A stretch of DNA of 64,000 nt from CAVRQM01 sp963732775 (GCA_963732775.1 CAVTAR010000004.1:433288-497287); one strand, 5' to 3'. Numbered from the stretch's first letter, positions 16,626-25,765 are shown. Notes: generated from the sequence alone by a model not told the origin. Numbers and translations: made by a program.

Positions 16626-16995
16626 TCCGGGCGCGTCGTTCGAGACCGGCATGGCGATGCGCCGCCGGGTGCTGGGCGACGCGCATGTCGACCGCGCGAT
16701 TGCCGGCACGACGGTGCTCGACGCCGAGTTCCAGGCGCTGATCACCGAGGCGGCGTGGGGCCAGGTCTGGTCCGCCCCCGAGCTGACGTTACGCGAGCGG
16801 TCCATCGTCACGCTGGCGCTGCTCGCCGCGCTCGGCCACGAGGAGGAACTCGCGATGCACCTGCGCGCCACCCGCAACACCGGGGCGACGCTGGCCGACA
16901 TCGGTGCCGCGTTCATGCACGTCGCCATCTACGCCGGGGTTCCCGCCGCCAACAGCGCGTTCCGCATCGCCAAGGCCGTGCTGGCCGAGCCATGA
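16618..16995 (+). CDS. pcaC: 4-carboxymuconolactone decarboxylase
   Basis: 125-aa all-helical decarboxylase of the CMD/AhpD-like fold, converting 4-carboxymuconolactone to 3-oxoadipate enol-lactone. The segment RERSIVTLALLAALGHEEELAMHLRATRNTG carries the conserved Glu and His, followed by HVAIYAGVPAANSAFR. Three in-frame ATGs lie at 16603, 16612 and 16618; the last has GGAG seven bases upstream and is preferred. The gene overlaps pcaD by 8 bp and pcaH by 4 bp. Confidence 0.93.
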   Translation: MGDPGASFETGMAMRRRVLGDAHVDRAIAGTTVLDAEFQALITEAAWGQVWSAPELTLRERSIVTLALLAALGHEEELAMHLRATRNTGATLADIGAAFMHVAIYAGVPAANSAFRIAKAVLAEP

Positions 16996-17714
16996 CGGTG
17001 CGCCACGACGGCCCGTTCTACCCCCGCGACCGGGCGCGGCACCCGCCGGCGCTGACGCCCGACTACAAGAGCTCCGTGCTGCGCTCGCCGCGCCAGCCGC
17101 TGCTGTCGTTCGCGGCGAGCCAGTCCGAACTCACAGGGCCGGTGTTCGGGCACGAGACCGTCGGGCCGCTCGACCACGACCTGATCCGCAACTTCTCGCG
17201 CGGCGGCGAGGCGATCGGCCAGCGCATCGTCGTGCATGGCCGCGTGCTCGACGAGAACGGGCGCGCCGTCGCGGGCTCGCTGGTGGAGTGCTGGCAGGCC
17301 AACGCCGGCGGCCGCTATCGCCACGCGCGCGAGGGCTACCAGGCGGCCCTCGATCCGAACTTCGGCGGCTGCGGACGCGCCGTCACCGATGCCGAGGGCT
17401 GGTATGCGTTCCGCACGGTGAAGCCGGGCGCCTACCCGTGGCCGAACGGCCCCAACGACTGGCGGCCGGCGCACATCCATTTCTCGCTGTTTGGCCACGC
17501 CTTCGCGCAGCGGCTGGTCACGCAGATGTATTTCGAGGGCGATCCGATGATCTGGCAGTGCCCGATCGTGGCCACCATCGCGGACCGCGCCGCCATCGAT
17601 CAGCTCGTCGCCCGGCTCGATCGGCGCAGCACGCTGCCGATGGATGCGCTCGCCTACCGCTGGGACATCGTGCTGCGCGGCCGGCGCGCCAGCTTCTTCG
17701 AGGGCCATCCATGA
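16992..17714 (+). CDS. pcaH: Protocatechuate 3,4-dioxygenase beta subunit
   Basis: 240-aa iron-binding subunit of the intradiol ring-cleavage enzyme that turns protocatechuate into 3-carboxy-cis,cis-muconate. The four Fe(III) ligands expected in the family are visible: Tyr109 (GGRYRH), Tyr148 (GAYPW), His161 and His163 (HIHFS). The N-terminal YPRDRARHPPALTPDYKSSVLRS is characteristic of PcaH. It overlaps pcaC (ATGA) and pcaG (ATGA), so the two dioxygenase subunits are co-translated. Confidence 0.96.
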   Translation: MTVRHDGPFYPRDRARHPPALTPDYKSSVLRSPRQPLLSFAASQSELTGPVFGHETVGPLDHDLIRNFSRGGEAIGQRIVVHGRVLDENGRAVAGSLVECWQANAGGRYRHAREGYQAALDPNFGGCGRAVTDAEGWYAFRTVKPGAYPWPNGPNDWRPAHIHFSLFGHAFAQRLVTQMYFEGDPMIWQCPIVATIADRAAIDQLVARLDRRSTLPMDALAYRWDIVLRGRRASFFEGHP

Positions 17715-18307
17715 CGACCGGCGAATGGCACGAGACCCCGTCGCAGACGGCAGGGCCCTACATCCACATCGGCAGCAACCCGAACTGGGTGGAGATCACG
17801 GGCGTCTGGGACCGCGACCTGGGCCTCGTGATGGTGACGCCGCAGACGCGGGGCGAACGCATCCTGATCACCGGCACGGTGTACGACGGCGCCGGCGTGC
17901 CGCTGACCGACGCGCTGGTGGAGATCTGGCAGGCCGACGCGGACGGCCTGTACAACCGCGATGCGAGCTTCCCCGGCTGGGGCCGGCAGCCGACGGACAT
18001 GGCGAGCGGGGAGTTCCGCTTCGAGACGGTCAAGCCCGGGCCGGTGGCGCGCGCGGACGGCGGTGCGATGGCGCCGCACGTCTCGCTCTGGATCGTGGCG
18101 CGCGGCATCAATACCGGGCTGCACACGCGGCTCTATTTCGACGACGAAACCGAGCGCAACGCGCACGACCCGCTGCTCGCCCGGGTCGCCGACCCGCGGC
18201 GCCGGCGCACGCTGATCGCCCGGCGGCAGATGCGACAGGGGTTGGCGTGCTATACGTTCGACGTCCATCTGCAAGGGCCGGACGAGACGGTGTTCCTCGA
18301 CATCTGA
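17711..18307 (+). CDS. pcaG: Protocatechuate 3,4-dioxygenase alpha subunit
   Basis: 198-aa alpha subunit, pairing with PcaH. It begins with the PcaG pattern TPSQTAGPYIHIG and contains LVEIWQADADGLYN and HVSLWIVARGINTGLHTRLYF, where the metal-ligand positions of the beta subunit are not conserved, as expected for PcaG. Length is normal. It starts inside the pcaH stop (ATGA) and ends 2 bp before the GTG of pcaB. Confidence 0.95.
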   Translation: MTTGEWHETPSQTAGPYIHIGSNPNWVEITGVWDRDLGLVMVTPQTRGERILITGTVYDGAGVPLTDALVEIWQADADGLYNRDASFPGWGRQPTDMASGEFRFETVKPGPVARADGGAMAPHVSLWIVARGINTGLHTRLYFDDETERNAHDPLLARVADPRRRRTLIARRQMRQGLACYTFDVHLQGPDETVFLDI

Positions 18308-18309
18308 CG

Positions 18310-19362
18310 GTGACGCACGGACCGCTCCTGGATGCGCTGGTCGGCGATGCCGAGCTGGCTCCCTGGTTCTCCGATACGAGCGACGTGCGTGCGATGCTGG
18401 CGTTCGAGTCGGCGCTGGCGGGCGCGCAGGCGCAATGCGGGCTGGTGCCGGCGGCGGCGGCAGCGGCGATCGCCGAGGCCTGCGCCGCGTTCGAGCCGGA
18501 CTGGGGCGGGCTGCGCGCCGGCATGGCGAAGGACGGGGTGGCGGTGCCGGCGCTGGTCGCCGCCCTTCGCGCGAGGCTCGACCCATCCTGTCGCGAATGG
18601 CTGCATTTCCGCGCCACCAGCCAGGACGCCGTCGACACCAGCCTGACGCTGCGCCTGAAGCCGGTCGTGGCGACGCTCGACGGGCGGCTGGCCGGGATCG
18701 TGGCACTCCTGGAGCGGCTCGGCGAGACGCAGGGATCGGTTGGGCTGATGGGCCACACGCGGATGCGGCGCGCCCTGCCGATCACTGCGGCCGACAAGGT
18801 CGCGAGCTGGCGGCAACCGCTGGAACGGCATCGGCAGCGGCTCGCGCGGCTCGCGCCGGACCTGCTGGTGGTGCAGTTCGGCGGCCCCGTGGGCACGCGC
18901 ACGGGGCTGGACGGCAGGGGCGAGGCGGTGGCGCGCGGCCTCGCCGAGCGTCTCGGCCTTGTCGCCGTGCCGAGCTGGCATGGCGGGCGCGATCGCCTCG
19001 TCGCCTTCGGCCAATGGCTCGCGCTGGTCGCCGGGTCGCTCGGCAAGATCGGCCTCGACGTGGCGCTGCTGTCGCAGGAGGGCGTGGGGTCAGTGCGGCT
19101 GGCCGCGGGCGGCGGGTCGTCGGCGATGCCGCACAAGGCCAATCCCGTCGCGGCGGAAGTGCTGGCCACCCTCGCCCGCTACGCCGCCGGGCAGTCCGGC
19201 ACGCTGGCACAGGCGTTGCTGCACGAGAACGAACGCTCGGGCGCGGCCTGGACGCTGGAGTGGATGCTGCTGCCGCCGCTTGCCATCGCCACCGGCGCGT
19301 CGCTGCGCCACGCGGAGGCGCTGCTGCGCAGGCTCGCGTTCGTTGCCGGCGCGGATCGCTAG
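18310..19362 (+). CDS. pcaB: 3-carboxy-cis,cis-muconate cycloisomerase
   Basis: 350-aa member of the fumarase/aspartase superfamily, producing 4-carboxymuconolactone. The three conserved regions are visible: FRATSQDAVDTS (region 1), GLMGHTRMRRALP (region 2) and the superfamily signature GGSSAMPHKANP (region 3). It is shorter than the ~450 aa of longer PcaB forms and matches the short proteobacterial type. The GTG start is two bases after pcaG. It is the last gene of the pca operon; the next gene is convergent. Confidence 0.93.
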   Translation: MTHGPLLDALVGDAELAPWFSDTSDVRAMLAFESALAGAQAQCGLVPAAAAAAIAEACAAFEPDWGGLRAGMAKDGVAVPALVAALRARLDPSCREWLHFRATSQDAVDTSLTLRLKPVVATLDGRLAGIVALLERLGETQGSVGLMGHTRMRRALPITAADKVASWRQPLERHRQRLARLAPDLLVVQFGGPVGTRTGLDGRGEAVARGLAERLGLVAVPSWHGGRDRLVAFGQWLALVAGSLGKIGLDVALLSQEGVGSVRLAAGGGSSAMPHKANPVAAEVLATLARYAAGQSGTLAQALLHENERSGAAWTLEWMLLPPLAIATGASLRHAEALLRRLAFVAGADR

Positions 19363-19392
19363 CGGTCGCAGCCGCTGAACGGCAGTTCCAGC

Positions 19393-20229
19393 TCAGGAAC
19401 GCACGATCAGCTCGGCGGCCTCCCTGATCTTGGCGGTCGAGAGCGCCTCGCGCCAGTTCTCGCGCACCACCACGGACTTGGCGAAGCGCATCAGATTCAG
19501 CGCCGCCTCGGACGGCACCTTCGGCGAGAAGCCGAACCACATGGCGATCTCGACATTGAGGTGGCCGATCAGGAAGTCCATGGCCGCGGCGCGCGGGATG
19601 CCGTGCCGGCGCTCGCATTCCTCCACCGCCTCCACCATCGTGTCGACGAACGGCATGGCGACCATCTCCGACAGCCCCGGCTCCAGCACCGCGAGCTGCT
19701 CGAGGCTGACGCGGTGGGTGGCGATGATCGGCGACCACATGTCGCGGCAGATCTCCGCACCCGTTTCGTAATGTGCCTCCGGCCCCTGCATGAGGCAGCA
19801 GACGATGGACTGGCGCGCGAGGCCGCCGTGGTAGTCGCGGCGGGCCGCGAGGTCGGTCTCGTCGTTGAACAGCGGCGGGTGGCAGGGGTGGCCCACGAAG
19901 TAGGTGAGGCCGGGGCGGTCCGTCGGCAGCTGCCCGGCATAGGGCGCGGCGGCGTCCAGGATCAGCAGCATCGTGCCGTCGGGCAGCCGGGGCGACAAGT
20001 CCGCCGCCGCCCGGCCGATCAGCGTGTCGGGCAGCGCGAGGACCACCACGTCGGCGCCGGCCACGCCCTGCTCGCTGCCGGAGGCGGCGATCCCGGTCTC
20101 GGCGAGGCGGGCGCGGCCGGCCTCGCCGATCTCGATGGCGCGCACGTCGTGGCCGGCGTCGATCAGCTTGCGGGTGATGCGGAAACCCATCTTTCCGCCC
20201 GAACCGAGGACCGCGATGGCGTGAGGCAT
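19393..20229 (-). CDS. NAD(P)-dependent dehydrogenase with PGDH_C domain, D-apionate-oxidoisomerase-like
   Basis: 278-aa protein with an N-terminal Rossmann motif (VLGSGGKMGFR, residues 7-17). The helical C-terminal domain is of the phosphogluconate-dehydrogenase-C type, with AMDFLIGHLNVEIAMWFG and the FVGHPCHPPLF segment. This architecture is known from D-apionate oxidoisomerase (ApnO) and related sugar-acid enzymes; I recognise the family pattern but cannot prove the substrate. GGGAGAA lies upstream of the ATG at 20229. It diverges from the isomerase/importer operon to its right and converges with pcaB. Confidence 0.68.
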   Translation of the reverse strand: MPHAIAVLGSGGKMGFRITRKLIDAGHDVRAIEIGEAGRARLAETGIAASGSEQGVAGADVVVLALPDTLIGRAAADLSPRLPDGTMLLILDAAAPYAGQLPTDRPGLTYFVGHPCHPPLFNDETDLAARRDYHGGLARQSIVCCLMQGPEAHYETGAEICRDMWSPIIATHRVSLEQLAVLEPGLSEMVAMPFVDTMVEAVEECERRHGIPRAAAMDFLIGHLNVEIAMWFGFSPKVPSEAALNLMRFAKSVVVRENWREALSTAKIREAAELIVRS

Positions 20230-20477
20230 GGACGTTCTCCCTGGCGGTTTCGCCGCACTCTGCCCTGACGTGCCGGTCGTGTCATCATGCCACCGGTGCA
20301 AGACTGCCTGTTATTCTGGGTGCGGGGGATGACGGGTACCTTGCAAAAGTACGGTTCGACTCTGTGGTATGATGACATCCTATGATGAGCCCATGCCGGC
20401 GCGGGACCGGGCGCCTGGCGGTGCGGGAGGGCTACAATGACGTTCGCTGCGCGACGGCTGCGGAGTTCGCCCCGCCG
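20230..20477. promoter_or_regulatory. Divergent promoter region of the sugar-acid module
   Basis: This 248-bp gap separates the divergent dehydrogenase and the isomerase operon. It includes an A/T-rich patch: TTGCAA at 20341-20346 and TATGAT at 20368-20373. TATGATG occurs twice, 13 bp apart (20368-20374 and 20381-20387). GTAC also flanks the TTGCAA box on both sides. The TTGCAA/TATGAT spacing (21 bp) is too long for a clean sigma70 promoter, so these are candidate promoter and operator elements only. Confidence 0.4.
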
Positions 20478-21317
20478 ATGAGCCGCCCGCTCGCCGTGTC
20501 GATGGTGGCGTTCGACGGCTACCCGGCCGAGCTCGCACTGGAGGAGATCGCCCGCGCGGGGGCGAGCCACGCGGAACCCGCGTTCATCGCCGGCACCATG
20601 CGTTTTGCCGAGGACGACCTGTCCGAGCCGGCCGCTGCGGCGCTGGGCCGCGCGATCGACGCGGCGGGCCTGCTCTGCGTCGCGGTATCGGTGCACATGG
20701 ACAACGGCGCCGACGATGCGGGCGAGCGGCTCGCGCGGCGGCTGCGCTTCGCGGCGGCGCTGGGCGCGGGCCTGGCGATCACCAACGCGGCGCGGCAGAC
20801 GCAGCGCGACGGCTTCATGCGCACCATGGCCGAGGCGCTGCCGGAGGCCGAGCGGTGCGGCGTGGCGCTCGCCTTCGAGAACCCCGGGCATGGCGCGGAC
20901 GACCTGCTGCGCGGAGCGGCCGACGCTGGCCCGCTGCTCGCCCACATCGGCTCGCCCTGGGCGGTGCTGAACTACGATGTCGGCAACACGCTCACCAACA
21001 GCGAGGGCGCGACGCGGCCGGAGGACGACCTGCCCCTCGCGCTGCCGCTGGCGCGGCACCTGCACCTGAAGGACGTGTCGCGCGACGACAGGGCGTGGCG
21101 CTATACGGCGCTCGGCGGGGGCGAGCTGGACTACGCGACGATGCTGAACAGGCTCGCGGCGTGGCCCGAGCTGCCGGTGTGCATCGAATTGCCGCTGCGC
21201 CAGGTCCGCCCGCGTCACCGCGCCCCGGAGCGGGCGGCCGAGCCGCCACCCCTGGCGACGGTGCGCGAGGCGGTCGGGGCCTCGGTGCGCCGCGTCCGGC
21301 AGGCACTGCCCGCGTGA
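20478..21317 (+). CDS. Sugar phosphate isomerase/epimerase (TIM barrel)
   Basis: 279-aa protein of the AP-endonuclease-2-like TIM-barrel family. Typical metal-site segments are present: VAFENPGHGADDLL, LNYDVGNTLTNS and RHLHLKDVSRD, which supply Glu, Asp and His ligands. Family members isomerise or epimerise sugars or act as dehydratases. The ATG at 20478 is preferred because conserved sequence begins there (RPLAVSMVAFDGYP); no strong ribosome site is visible. Its stop overlaps the next ATG (TGATG). It is the first gene of an operon with a reductase and a ribose-type importer. Confidence 0.82.
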   Translation: MSRPLAVSMVAFDGYPAELALEEIARAGASHAEPAFIAGTMRFAEDDLSEPAAAALGRAIDAAGLLCVAVSVHMDNGADDAGERLARRLRFAAALGAGLAITNAARQTQRDGFMRTMAEALPEAERCGVALAFENPGHGADDLLRGAADAGPLLAHIGSPWAVLNYDVGNTLTNSEGATRPEDDLPLALPLARHLHLKDVSRDDRAWRYTALGGGELDYATMLNRLAAWPELPVCIELPLRQVRPRHRAPERAAEPPPLATVREAVGASVRRVRQALPA

Positions 21318-22240
21318 TGCGGATCGCCATCCTGGGCGGCGGCGGCGCGATGGGCGGTCTGTTCGGCGGCTGGCTCGCGCGCGCCGGCAACGACGTTACC
21401 CTGGTCGACGTGTCGCGCCCGGCGGTCGATGCCATCGCGGCAGGCGGCCTGGCGATCGAGGAGAAGGACGGCAGTGGCGACACCATCCGCCTCGCCGCGT
21501 CCGACGATCCGGCGCGCGTCGGGCCGGTCGACCTGATCGTCAACTTCACCAAGTGCTACCACACCGAGGCGGCCATGCGCGCGGCGCTGCCGATGCTGGG
21601 CGAGCACACCACCGTGCTGACGCTGCAGAACGGCTGGGGCAATGCCGAGCGCCTCGCCGGCCTCGTCGGCAGGCCGCGCGTGCTGGTGGGGCTCACCTAT
21701 CACAGCGCCACGCTGCTGGCGCCCGGCCGGGTGCGCCATCCGGGCGTGGGCCCGACGTACCTGGGCGAGCTCGACGGCACGATGTCGGACCGGCTCGCCC
21801 GCCTGGCCGAGGCGTTCGCGGCCGCCGGCTTCGAGACCCACGCGAGCCCGCGCATCCTCGACGAGGTCTGGAAGAAGCTGGCGCTGAACGTCTGCACGCT
21901 GCCGACCGCGGCGTTGCTGCGGCTGACCGCCGACCAGCTCGTGGCGCATGACGGCACGCTCGCGGTGATGGCAGCGCTGCTCGACGAGGTGGTGGCGGTC
22001 GCCGTCGCCCAGGGCATCGCGCTCGACCGCACCGAGCGGTGGGAGGCGATCACCAGCCTGCTCCGCCGTGCCATCGGCGCGCGCGGCTCGATGCTGCAGG
22101 ACGTCGAGGCGCGCCGCCGCACCGAGGTCGATGTCATCAACGGCGCCATCGCCGAGGCCGGCCGCCGCGCCGGCATTGCCACGCCGCACAACGACACGAT
22201 GCTGTGGCTGGTGCGCGCGCTGGAAGGCACGTTCGCATGA
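21317..22240 (+). CDS. Ketopantoate-reductase-family oxidoreductase
   Basis: 307-aa protein with the ApbA/PanE two-domain pattern. The N-terminal Rossmann motif is ILGGGGAMGGLFGGWLA. The family LQNGWGNAERLA follows, then a C-terminal helical domain containing DEVWKKLALNVCTLP with the catalytic-type Lys. It also has SMLQDVEARRRTEVDVINGAI, a strong PanE signature. Biosynthetic pantothenate function is unlikely inside a catabolic operon; reduction or oxidation of a branched hydroxy-acid is more plausible. Start TGATG overlap with the isomerase; ATGA overlap with the ATPase. Confidence 0.85.
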   Translation: MRIAILGGGGAMGGLFGGWLARAGNDVTLVDVSRPAVDAIAAGGLAIEEKDGSGDTIRLAASDDPARVGPVDLIVNFTKCYHTEAAMRAALPMLGEHTTVLTLQNGWGNAERLAGLVGRPRVLVGLTYHSATLLAPGRVRHPGVGPTYLGELDGTMSDRLARLAEAFAAAGFETHASPRILDEVWKKLALNVCTLPTAALLRLTADQLVAHDGTLAVMAALLDEVVAVAVAQGIALDRTERWEAITSLLRRAIGARGSMLQDVEARRRTEVDVINGAIAEAGRRAGIATPHNDTMLWLVRALEGTFA

Positions 22241-23748
22241 CGCCGCGGCTGGAGGTGCGTGCCGTGTCGAAGGACTTCCCGGGCGTGCGCGCCCTGGATG
22301 GCGTGTCGATGACGGTGCGCCCCGGCGAGGTCCACGCGCTGCTCGGCGAGAACGGCGCCGGCAAGAGCACGCTCGGCAAGATTCTCGCCGGCGTGTATCG
22401 CTGCGATAGCGGCACGATGCTGCTGGATGGCGTGCCGCTCGCGCCGATCGACGAGATCGAGGCGGCTCGCGCGGGCATCGGCATCGTCCACCAGGAAGGC
22501 AGCCTGGTGGGCCAGCTCAGCATCGCCGAGAACGTGTTCGCGGGACACATGCCGGCGGGCTTCCTCGGCCGGCTGGACCGCCGCGCGATGGCGGCCCGCG
22601 CGGCGAGGCTGCTGGACGAGCTGGGGCTGCCGCTCGACCCGCGCCTGCCGGTGGCGAGCCTGTCGGCGGCGCAGGCGCAGGTGGTCGAGATCGCCAAGGC
22701 GCTGTCGCGCGAGCTGCGGCTGCTGATCCTGGACGAGCCGACCGCGGCGCTGACGCTGACCGAAACGGACCGGCTGTTCGCCGTGGTGCGCCGGCTCGCC
22801 GCGTCGGGCGTGTCGGTGGTGTACGTGTCGCACCGCCTGGCCGAGATCTTCCAGATCAGCCAGCGCGTGACCGTGCTGAAGGACGGCCGCCTGTCCGGCA
22901 CGGTGGAGACCGCGGCGACGCACGAGGACGAGCTCATCCGGCTCATGGTCGGCCGTGACGTGCACATCGGCCGGGCCGCGGCAACCTGCGGCCCGGGCGA
23001 GCTGGTGCTGGAGGTGGCGGCGGTCGCGGCGCCCGCCGTCGCCCGCGCCAGCATGTCGGTGCGCGCGGGCGAGATCGTGTGCCTGGCGGGGCTGATCGGT
23101 TCCGGGCGGACCGAGCTATGCGAGACGATCTTCGGTGCGAGACCGTTGCTGGCCGGGGCGATGCGGCTGCACGGGCGCCCTTTCCGCCCGCACGGGCCAT
23201 GGGACGCGATGGCCGCCGGGGTCGGCATGGTGCCGGAGGACCGCAAGCGCTCCGGCCTGTTCCTCGAAATGGACGTGGGCGCCAACGTCACCGCCGCCGT
23301 GCTGGGCCAGGTCACGTCCGGCGGCGTGGTGCGGCCGGCGCGGGTCGAGGCGCTCGCCGCGCGCTACGTGCGCGACCTGCGCATCGCGACACCCTCGCTG
23401 CGCCAGTCCCTCGGCAACCTGTCGGGCGGCAACCAGCAGAAGGTGCTGCTGGCGAAATGGCTGGCGATGGGCCCGCGCCTGCTGATCGTCGACGAGCCGA
23501 CCCGCGGCGTGGATGTCGGCGCGCGGGCGGACATCTACCGCATCCTGCGCGACCTCGCGGCGCGGGGCATGGCGCTGCTGGTGGTCTCGTCCGACCTGCC
23601 GGAGGTGCTGGCGCTGGCCGACCGCATCGTGGTGATGGCCGACGGGCGCACCGTGGGCGAGCTGCCCGGCGGGGACGCCGACGAGGCGGCGGTGCTGCGG
23701 CTGGCCACCGCGCACACCCGGCTCGACACGGTGCGGCAGGCGGCATGA
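22237..23748 (+). CDS. Ribose-type sugar ABC transporter ATP-binding protein (duplicated ABC domains)
   Basis: 503-aa RbsA-like ATPase. N-terminal domain: Walker A GENGAGKST, Walker B LLILDEPTAAL, YVSHRL switch. In place of LSGGQ the first domain has SLSAAQAQVVEIAKAL. C-terminal domain: degenerate Walker A GLIGSGRTEL, signature LSGGNQQKVLLAKWL, Walker B LLIVDEPTRGVDVGA. One degenerate site is normal in this family. ATGA overlaps on both sides tie it to the reductase and the permease. Confidence 0.93.
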   Translation: MTPRLEVRAVSKDFPGVRALDGVSMTVRPGEVHALLGENGAGKSTLGKILAGVYRCDSGTMLLDGVPLAPIDEIEAARAGIGIVHQEGSLVGQLSIAENVFAGHMPAGFLGRLDRRAMAARAARLLDELGLPLDPRLPVASLSAAQAQVVEIAKALSRELRLLILDEPTAALTLTETDRLFAVVRRLAASGVSVVYVSHRLAEIFQISQRVTVLKDGRLSGTVETAATHEDELIRLMVGRDVHIGRAAATCGPGELVLEVAAVAAPAVARASMSVRAGEIVCLAGLIGSGRTELCETIFGARPLLAGAMRLHGRPFRPHGPWDAMAAGVGMVPEDRKRSGLFLEMDVGANVTAAVLGQVTSGGVVRPARVEALAARYVRDLRIATPSLRQSLGNLSGGNQQKVLLAKWLAMGPRLLIVDEPTRGVDVGARADIYRILRDLAARGMALLVVSSDLPEVLALADRIVVMADGRTVGELPGGDADEAAVLRLATAHTRLDTVRQAA

Positions 23749-24737
23749 CCGCGGTGGACACGCTCGCGGCACCGGCTCCGGCGCTTGCGGTGCGCGCGAT
23801 GCGCCGGCTGGCGCAGTCGCGCCCGCTAATGCTGTCCGTGCTGGTGGTGGCGCTGTGCGCGGGGATGTCGCTGGCCTACCCGCACAACTTCCCGACCGTG
23901 TCGAACATCCGTGCGGTGCTGCTGAACGCGGCGCAGAACGCGATCCTGGTGACCGGCATGATGGTGCTGATGATCGCCGGCGCGTTCGACCTCTCCATCG
24001 GCTCGATCCTGGCGCTGTCCGGCGTGTGGGCCGGCGTCAGCGTGGGCTGGTGGAACTGGCCGGCGCCGCTCGGGCTGCTGGTCGGGCTGTGCGTGGGCGC
24101 GACGGCCGGACTGGTCAACGGCCTGATCATCACCCGGCTCGGCATCAACACGCTGATCACCACGCTCGCCACGATGTCGATCTTCCGGGGCGTGACGTAC
24201 CTGTCCGCCGGGACCGGCGTGACGCCCATCGGCGACGACTTCAAGCAGTACGGGCAGGCCATGATCGCGGGGCTGCAATCGCCGTTCTGGGTGGCCCTGG
24301 TGGTGGTCGCGTGCGGCGGCTGGCTGGTGGCCAACACGCGCTTCTTCCGGCAGTTCTACTTCATCGGCGGCAACGCGCGCGCGGCCAAGCTCTCGGGCAT
24401 CCGCGTGCAGCGGCTGACGCTGGTCGGCTTCGTGCTGATGGGCGGCCTCGCGGGACTGGCCGGCGTGCTCGGCGCCTCGCGACTGAACTCCGCCGTGGTC
24501 AACGCCGGCATCGGCGTCGAGCTGTCGGTGATCACCGCGACGGTGCTGGGCGGCGCCAGCCTGTCCGGCGGCGAGGGCACCATCGTGGGCGGCGTGCTGG
24601 GGGTGCTGTTCATTGCGCTGGTCCAGAACGCCATCATCATCAACGGCATCGGCATCTTCTGGCAGGCCATCGTGATCGGCCTGGTGCTGCTGCTGGGCGT
24701 CTCGCTCGACCGCTTCAAACAGGCGCAACGCTCGTGA
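23745..24737 (+). CDS. Ribose-type sugar ABC transporter permease
   Basis: 330-aa RbsC-like permease with about eight to ten hydrophobic segments. The hallmark AGAFDLSIGSILAL lies near residue 80, the cytoplasmic loop is GGNARAAKLSGI and the C-terminal region is LGGASLSGGEGTIVGGVLG. The start overlaps the ATPase stop (ATGA). The binding protein follows after 29 bp. Confidence 0.93.
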   Translation: MTAVDTLAAPAPALAVRAMRRLAQSRPLMLSVLVVALCAGMSLAYPHNFPTVSNIRAVLLNAAQNAILVTGMMVLMIAGAFDLSIGSILALSGVWAGVSVGWWNWPAPLGLLVGLCVGATAGLVNGLIITRLGINTLITTLATMSIFRGVTYLSAGTGVTPIGDDFKQYGQAMIAGLQSPFWVALVVVACGGWLVANTRFFRQFYFIGGNARAAKLSGIRVQRLTLVGFVLMGGLAGLAGVLGASRLNSAVVNAGIGVELSVITATVLGGASLSGGEGTIVGGVLGVLFIALVQNAIIINGIGIFWQAIVIGLVLLLGVSLDRFKQAQRS

Positions 24738-24766
24738 ACGCGCCACAATCCCGGGGAGGACCTTCC

Positions 24767-25765
24767 GTGCTCAAAACCATCCTGATGGCGACCTGCGCCG
24801 TGGCGCTCACTGCCGGCGCGGCGCGTGCGCAACAGAGCAATTTCGGCCCGTCGGACGCCAAGGAGGTCTACTACTGGGTCTCCAACAAGGCGAACCTGCC
24901 GCTGTTCGTGCAGTACGACTATGCCGGCATGAAGCGGGTCGCCGACGAGCTGCACGTGCAGGTGCGGGTCGCGGGACCGACCGACTTCGACATCCCGGGC
25001 TTCATCGCCGCCGTGGAGCAGGTGTGCGCGCAGAAGCCGGCCGGCGTGTCGGTGGTGGGCGGCTGGGACCCGTCGCTGACCGAGGCGGTGAACAAATGCG
25101 TGGAGCAGGGCGTGCCGACGGTGGTCGATGACGGCGACCTGCCGGCGAGCAGGCGGCTGTCCTACATCGGCACCAACTGGACCGGCATCGGCGAGGCGCA
25201 GGCCCGCGCGATGATGGCGAAACTGCCGAGCGGCGGGAAGGTCGCGCTGACCTCGATCATCAACGCCGGCAACATGCGCGAAGGCGTGAAGGGCTTCACC
25301 GACTACATCCACGCGCACGCGCCGAAGATCCAGATCGTGGCGAGCGAGGACGACGGCGGCGACGCGAGCAAGGCGGCCGAGGTGACGGCCAACCTGCTGG
25401 CCGCGCATCCCGACCTCGCCGGCGCCGCGGGGATGGATTCCGAGAGCGGTGCGGGCATCATCCGCGCACTGCAGGAAGCCGGCAAGAAGCCCGGCGACGT
25501 AGTGGTGACGGCGATGGAGCAGACCCCGGACTTCTTCAAGAACGCGGCCAGCGGCTGGGCCGAGGGCATCATCGTGCAGAACCGCGAGCTGTTCATCTAT
25601 TACGCCGTCAAGACGCTGTACGACTACAACCACAACGGCCTGCACACCTCGGGGCTGGCGGCCGACCAGGGCGGCGTGCCGGTGCCGCCGTCGATCGACA
25701 CCGGCGTGCTGGTGGTGAACAAGGGCAATGCCGACAAGGTGCTCGCGGCGCTGCACGTGAAGTGA
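24767..25765 (+). CDS. Sugar ABC transporter substrate-binding protein
   Basis: 332-aa periplasmic binding protein of the ribose-binding (Peripla_BP_4) fold. A Sec signal peptide (VLKTILMATCAVALTAGAARA, cleavage after ARA-QQ) is visible. The mature part includes KANLPLFVQYDYAGMKRVADEL, FIAAVEQVCAQKPAGVSVVGG and GMDSESGAGIIRALQEAG. The GTG at 24767 is favoured by GGGGAGGA six bases upstream. It is the receptor for the preceding ATPase and permease. The ligand is probably the sugar acid or lactone metabolised by the downstream enzymes, by context only. Confidence 0.9.
   Translation: MLKTILMATCAVALTAGAARAQQSNFGPSDAKEVYYWVSNKANLPLFVQYDYAGMKRVADELHVQVRVAGPTDFDIPGFIAAVEQVCAQKPAGVSVVGGWDPSLTEAVNKCVEQGVPTVVDDGDLPASRRLSYIGTNWTGIGEAQARAMMAKLPSGGKVALTSIINAGNMREGVKGFTDYIHAHAPKIQIVASEDDGGDASKAAEVTANLLAAHPDLAGAAGMDSESGAGIIRALQEAGKKPGDVVVTAMEQTPDFFKNAASGWAEGIIVQNRELFIYYAVKTLYDYNHNGLHTSGLAADQGGVPVPPSIDTGVLVVNKGNADKVLAALHVK

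Noticed and set aside
19362..19377. AGCGG/CCGCT stem after pcaB as a terminator
   Set aside because: The stem is only five base pairs with no T-run; too weak to list as a feature.
23826..24746. Long minus-strand open frame opposite the sugar permease
   Set aside because: Low-complexity His/Asp/Gln-rich antisense translation; the plus strand encodes a full RbsC-type permease.
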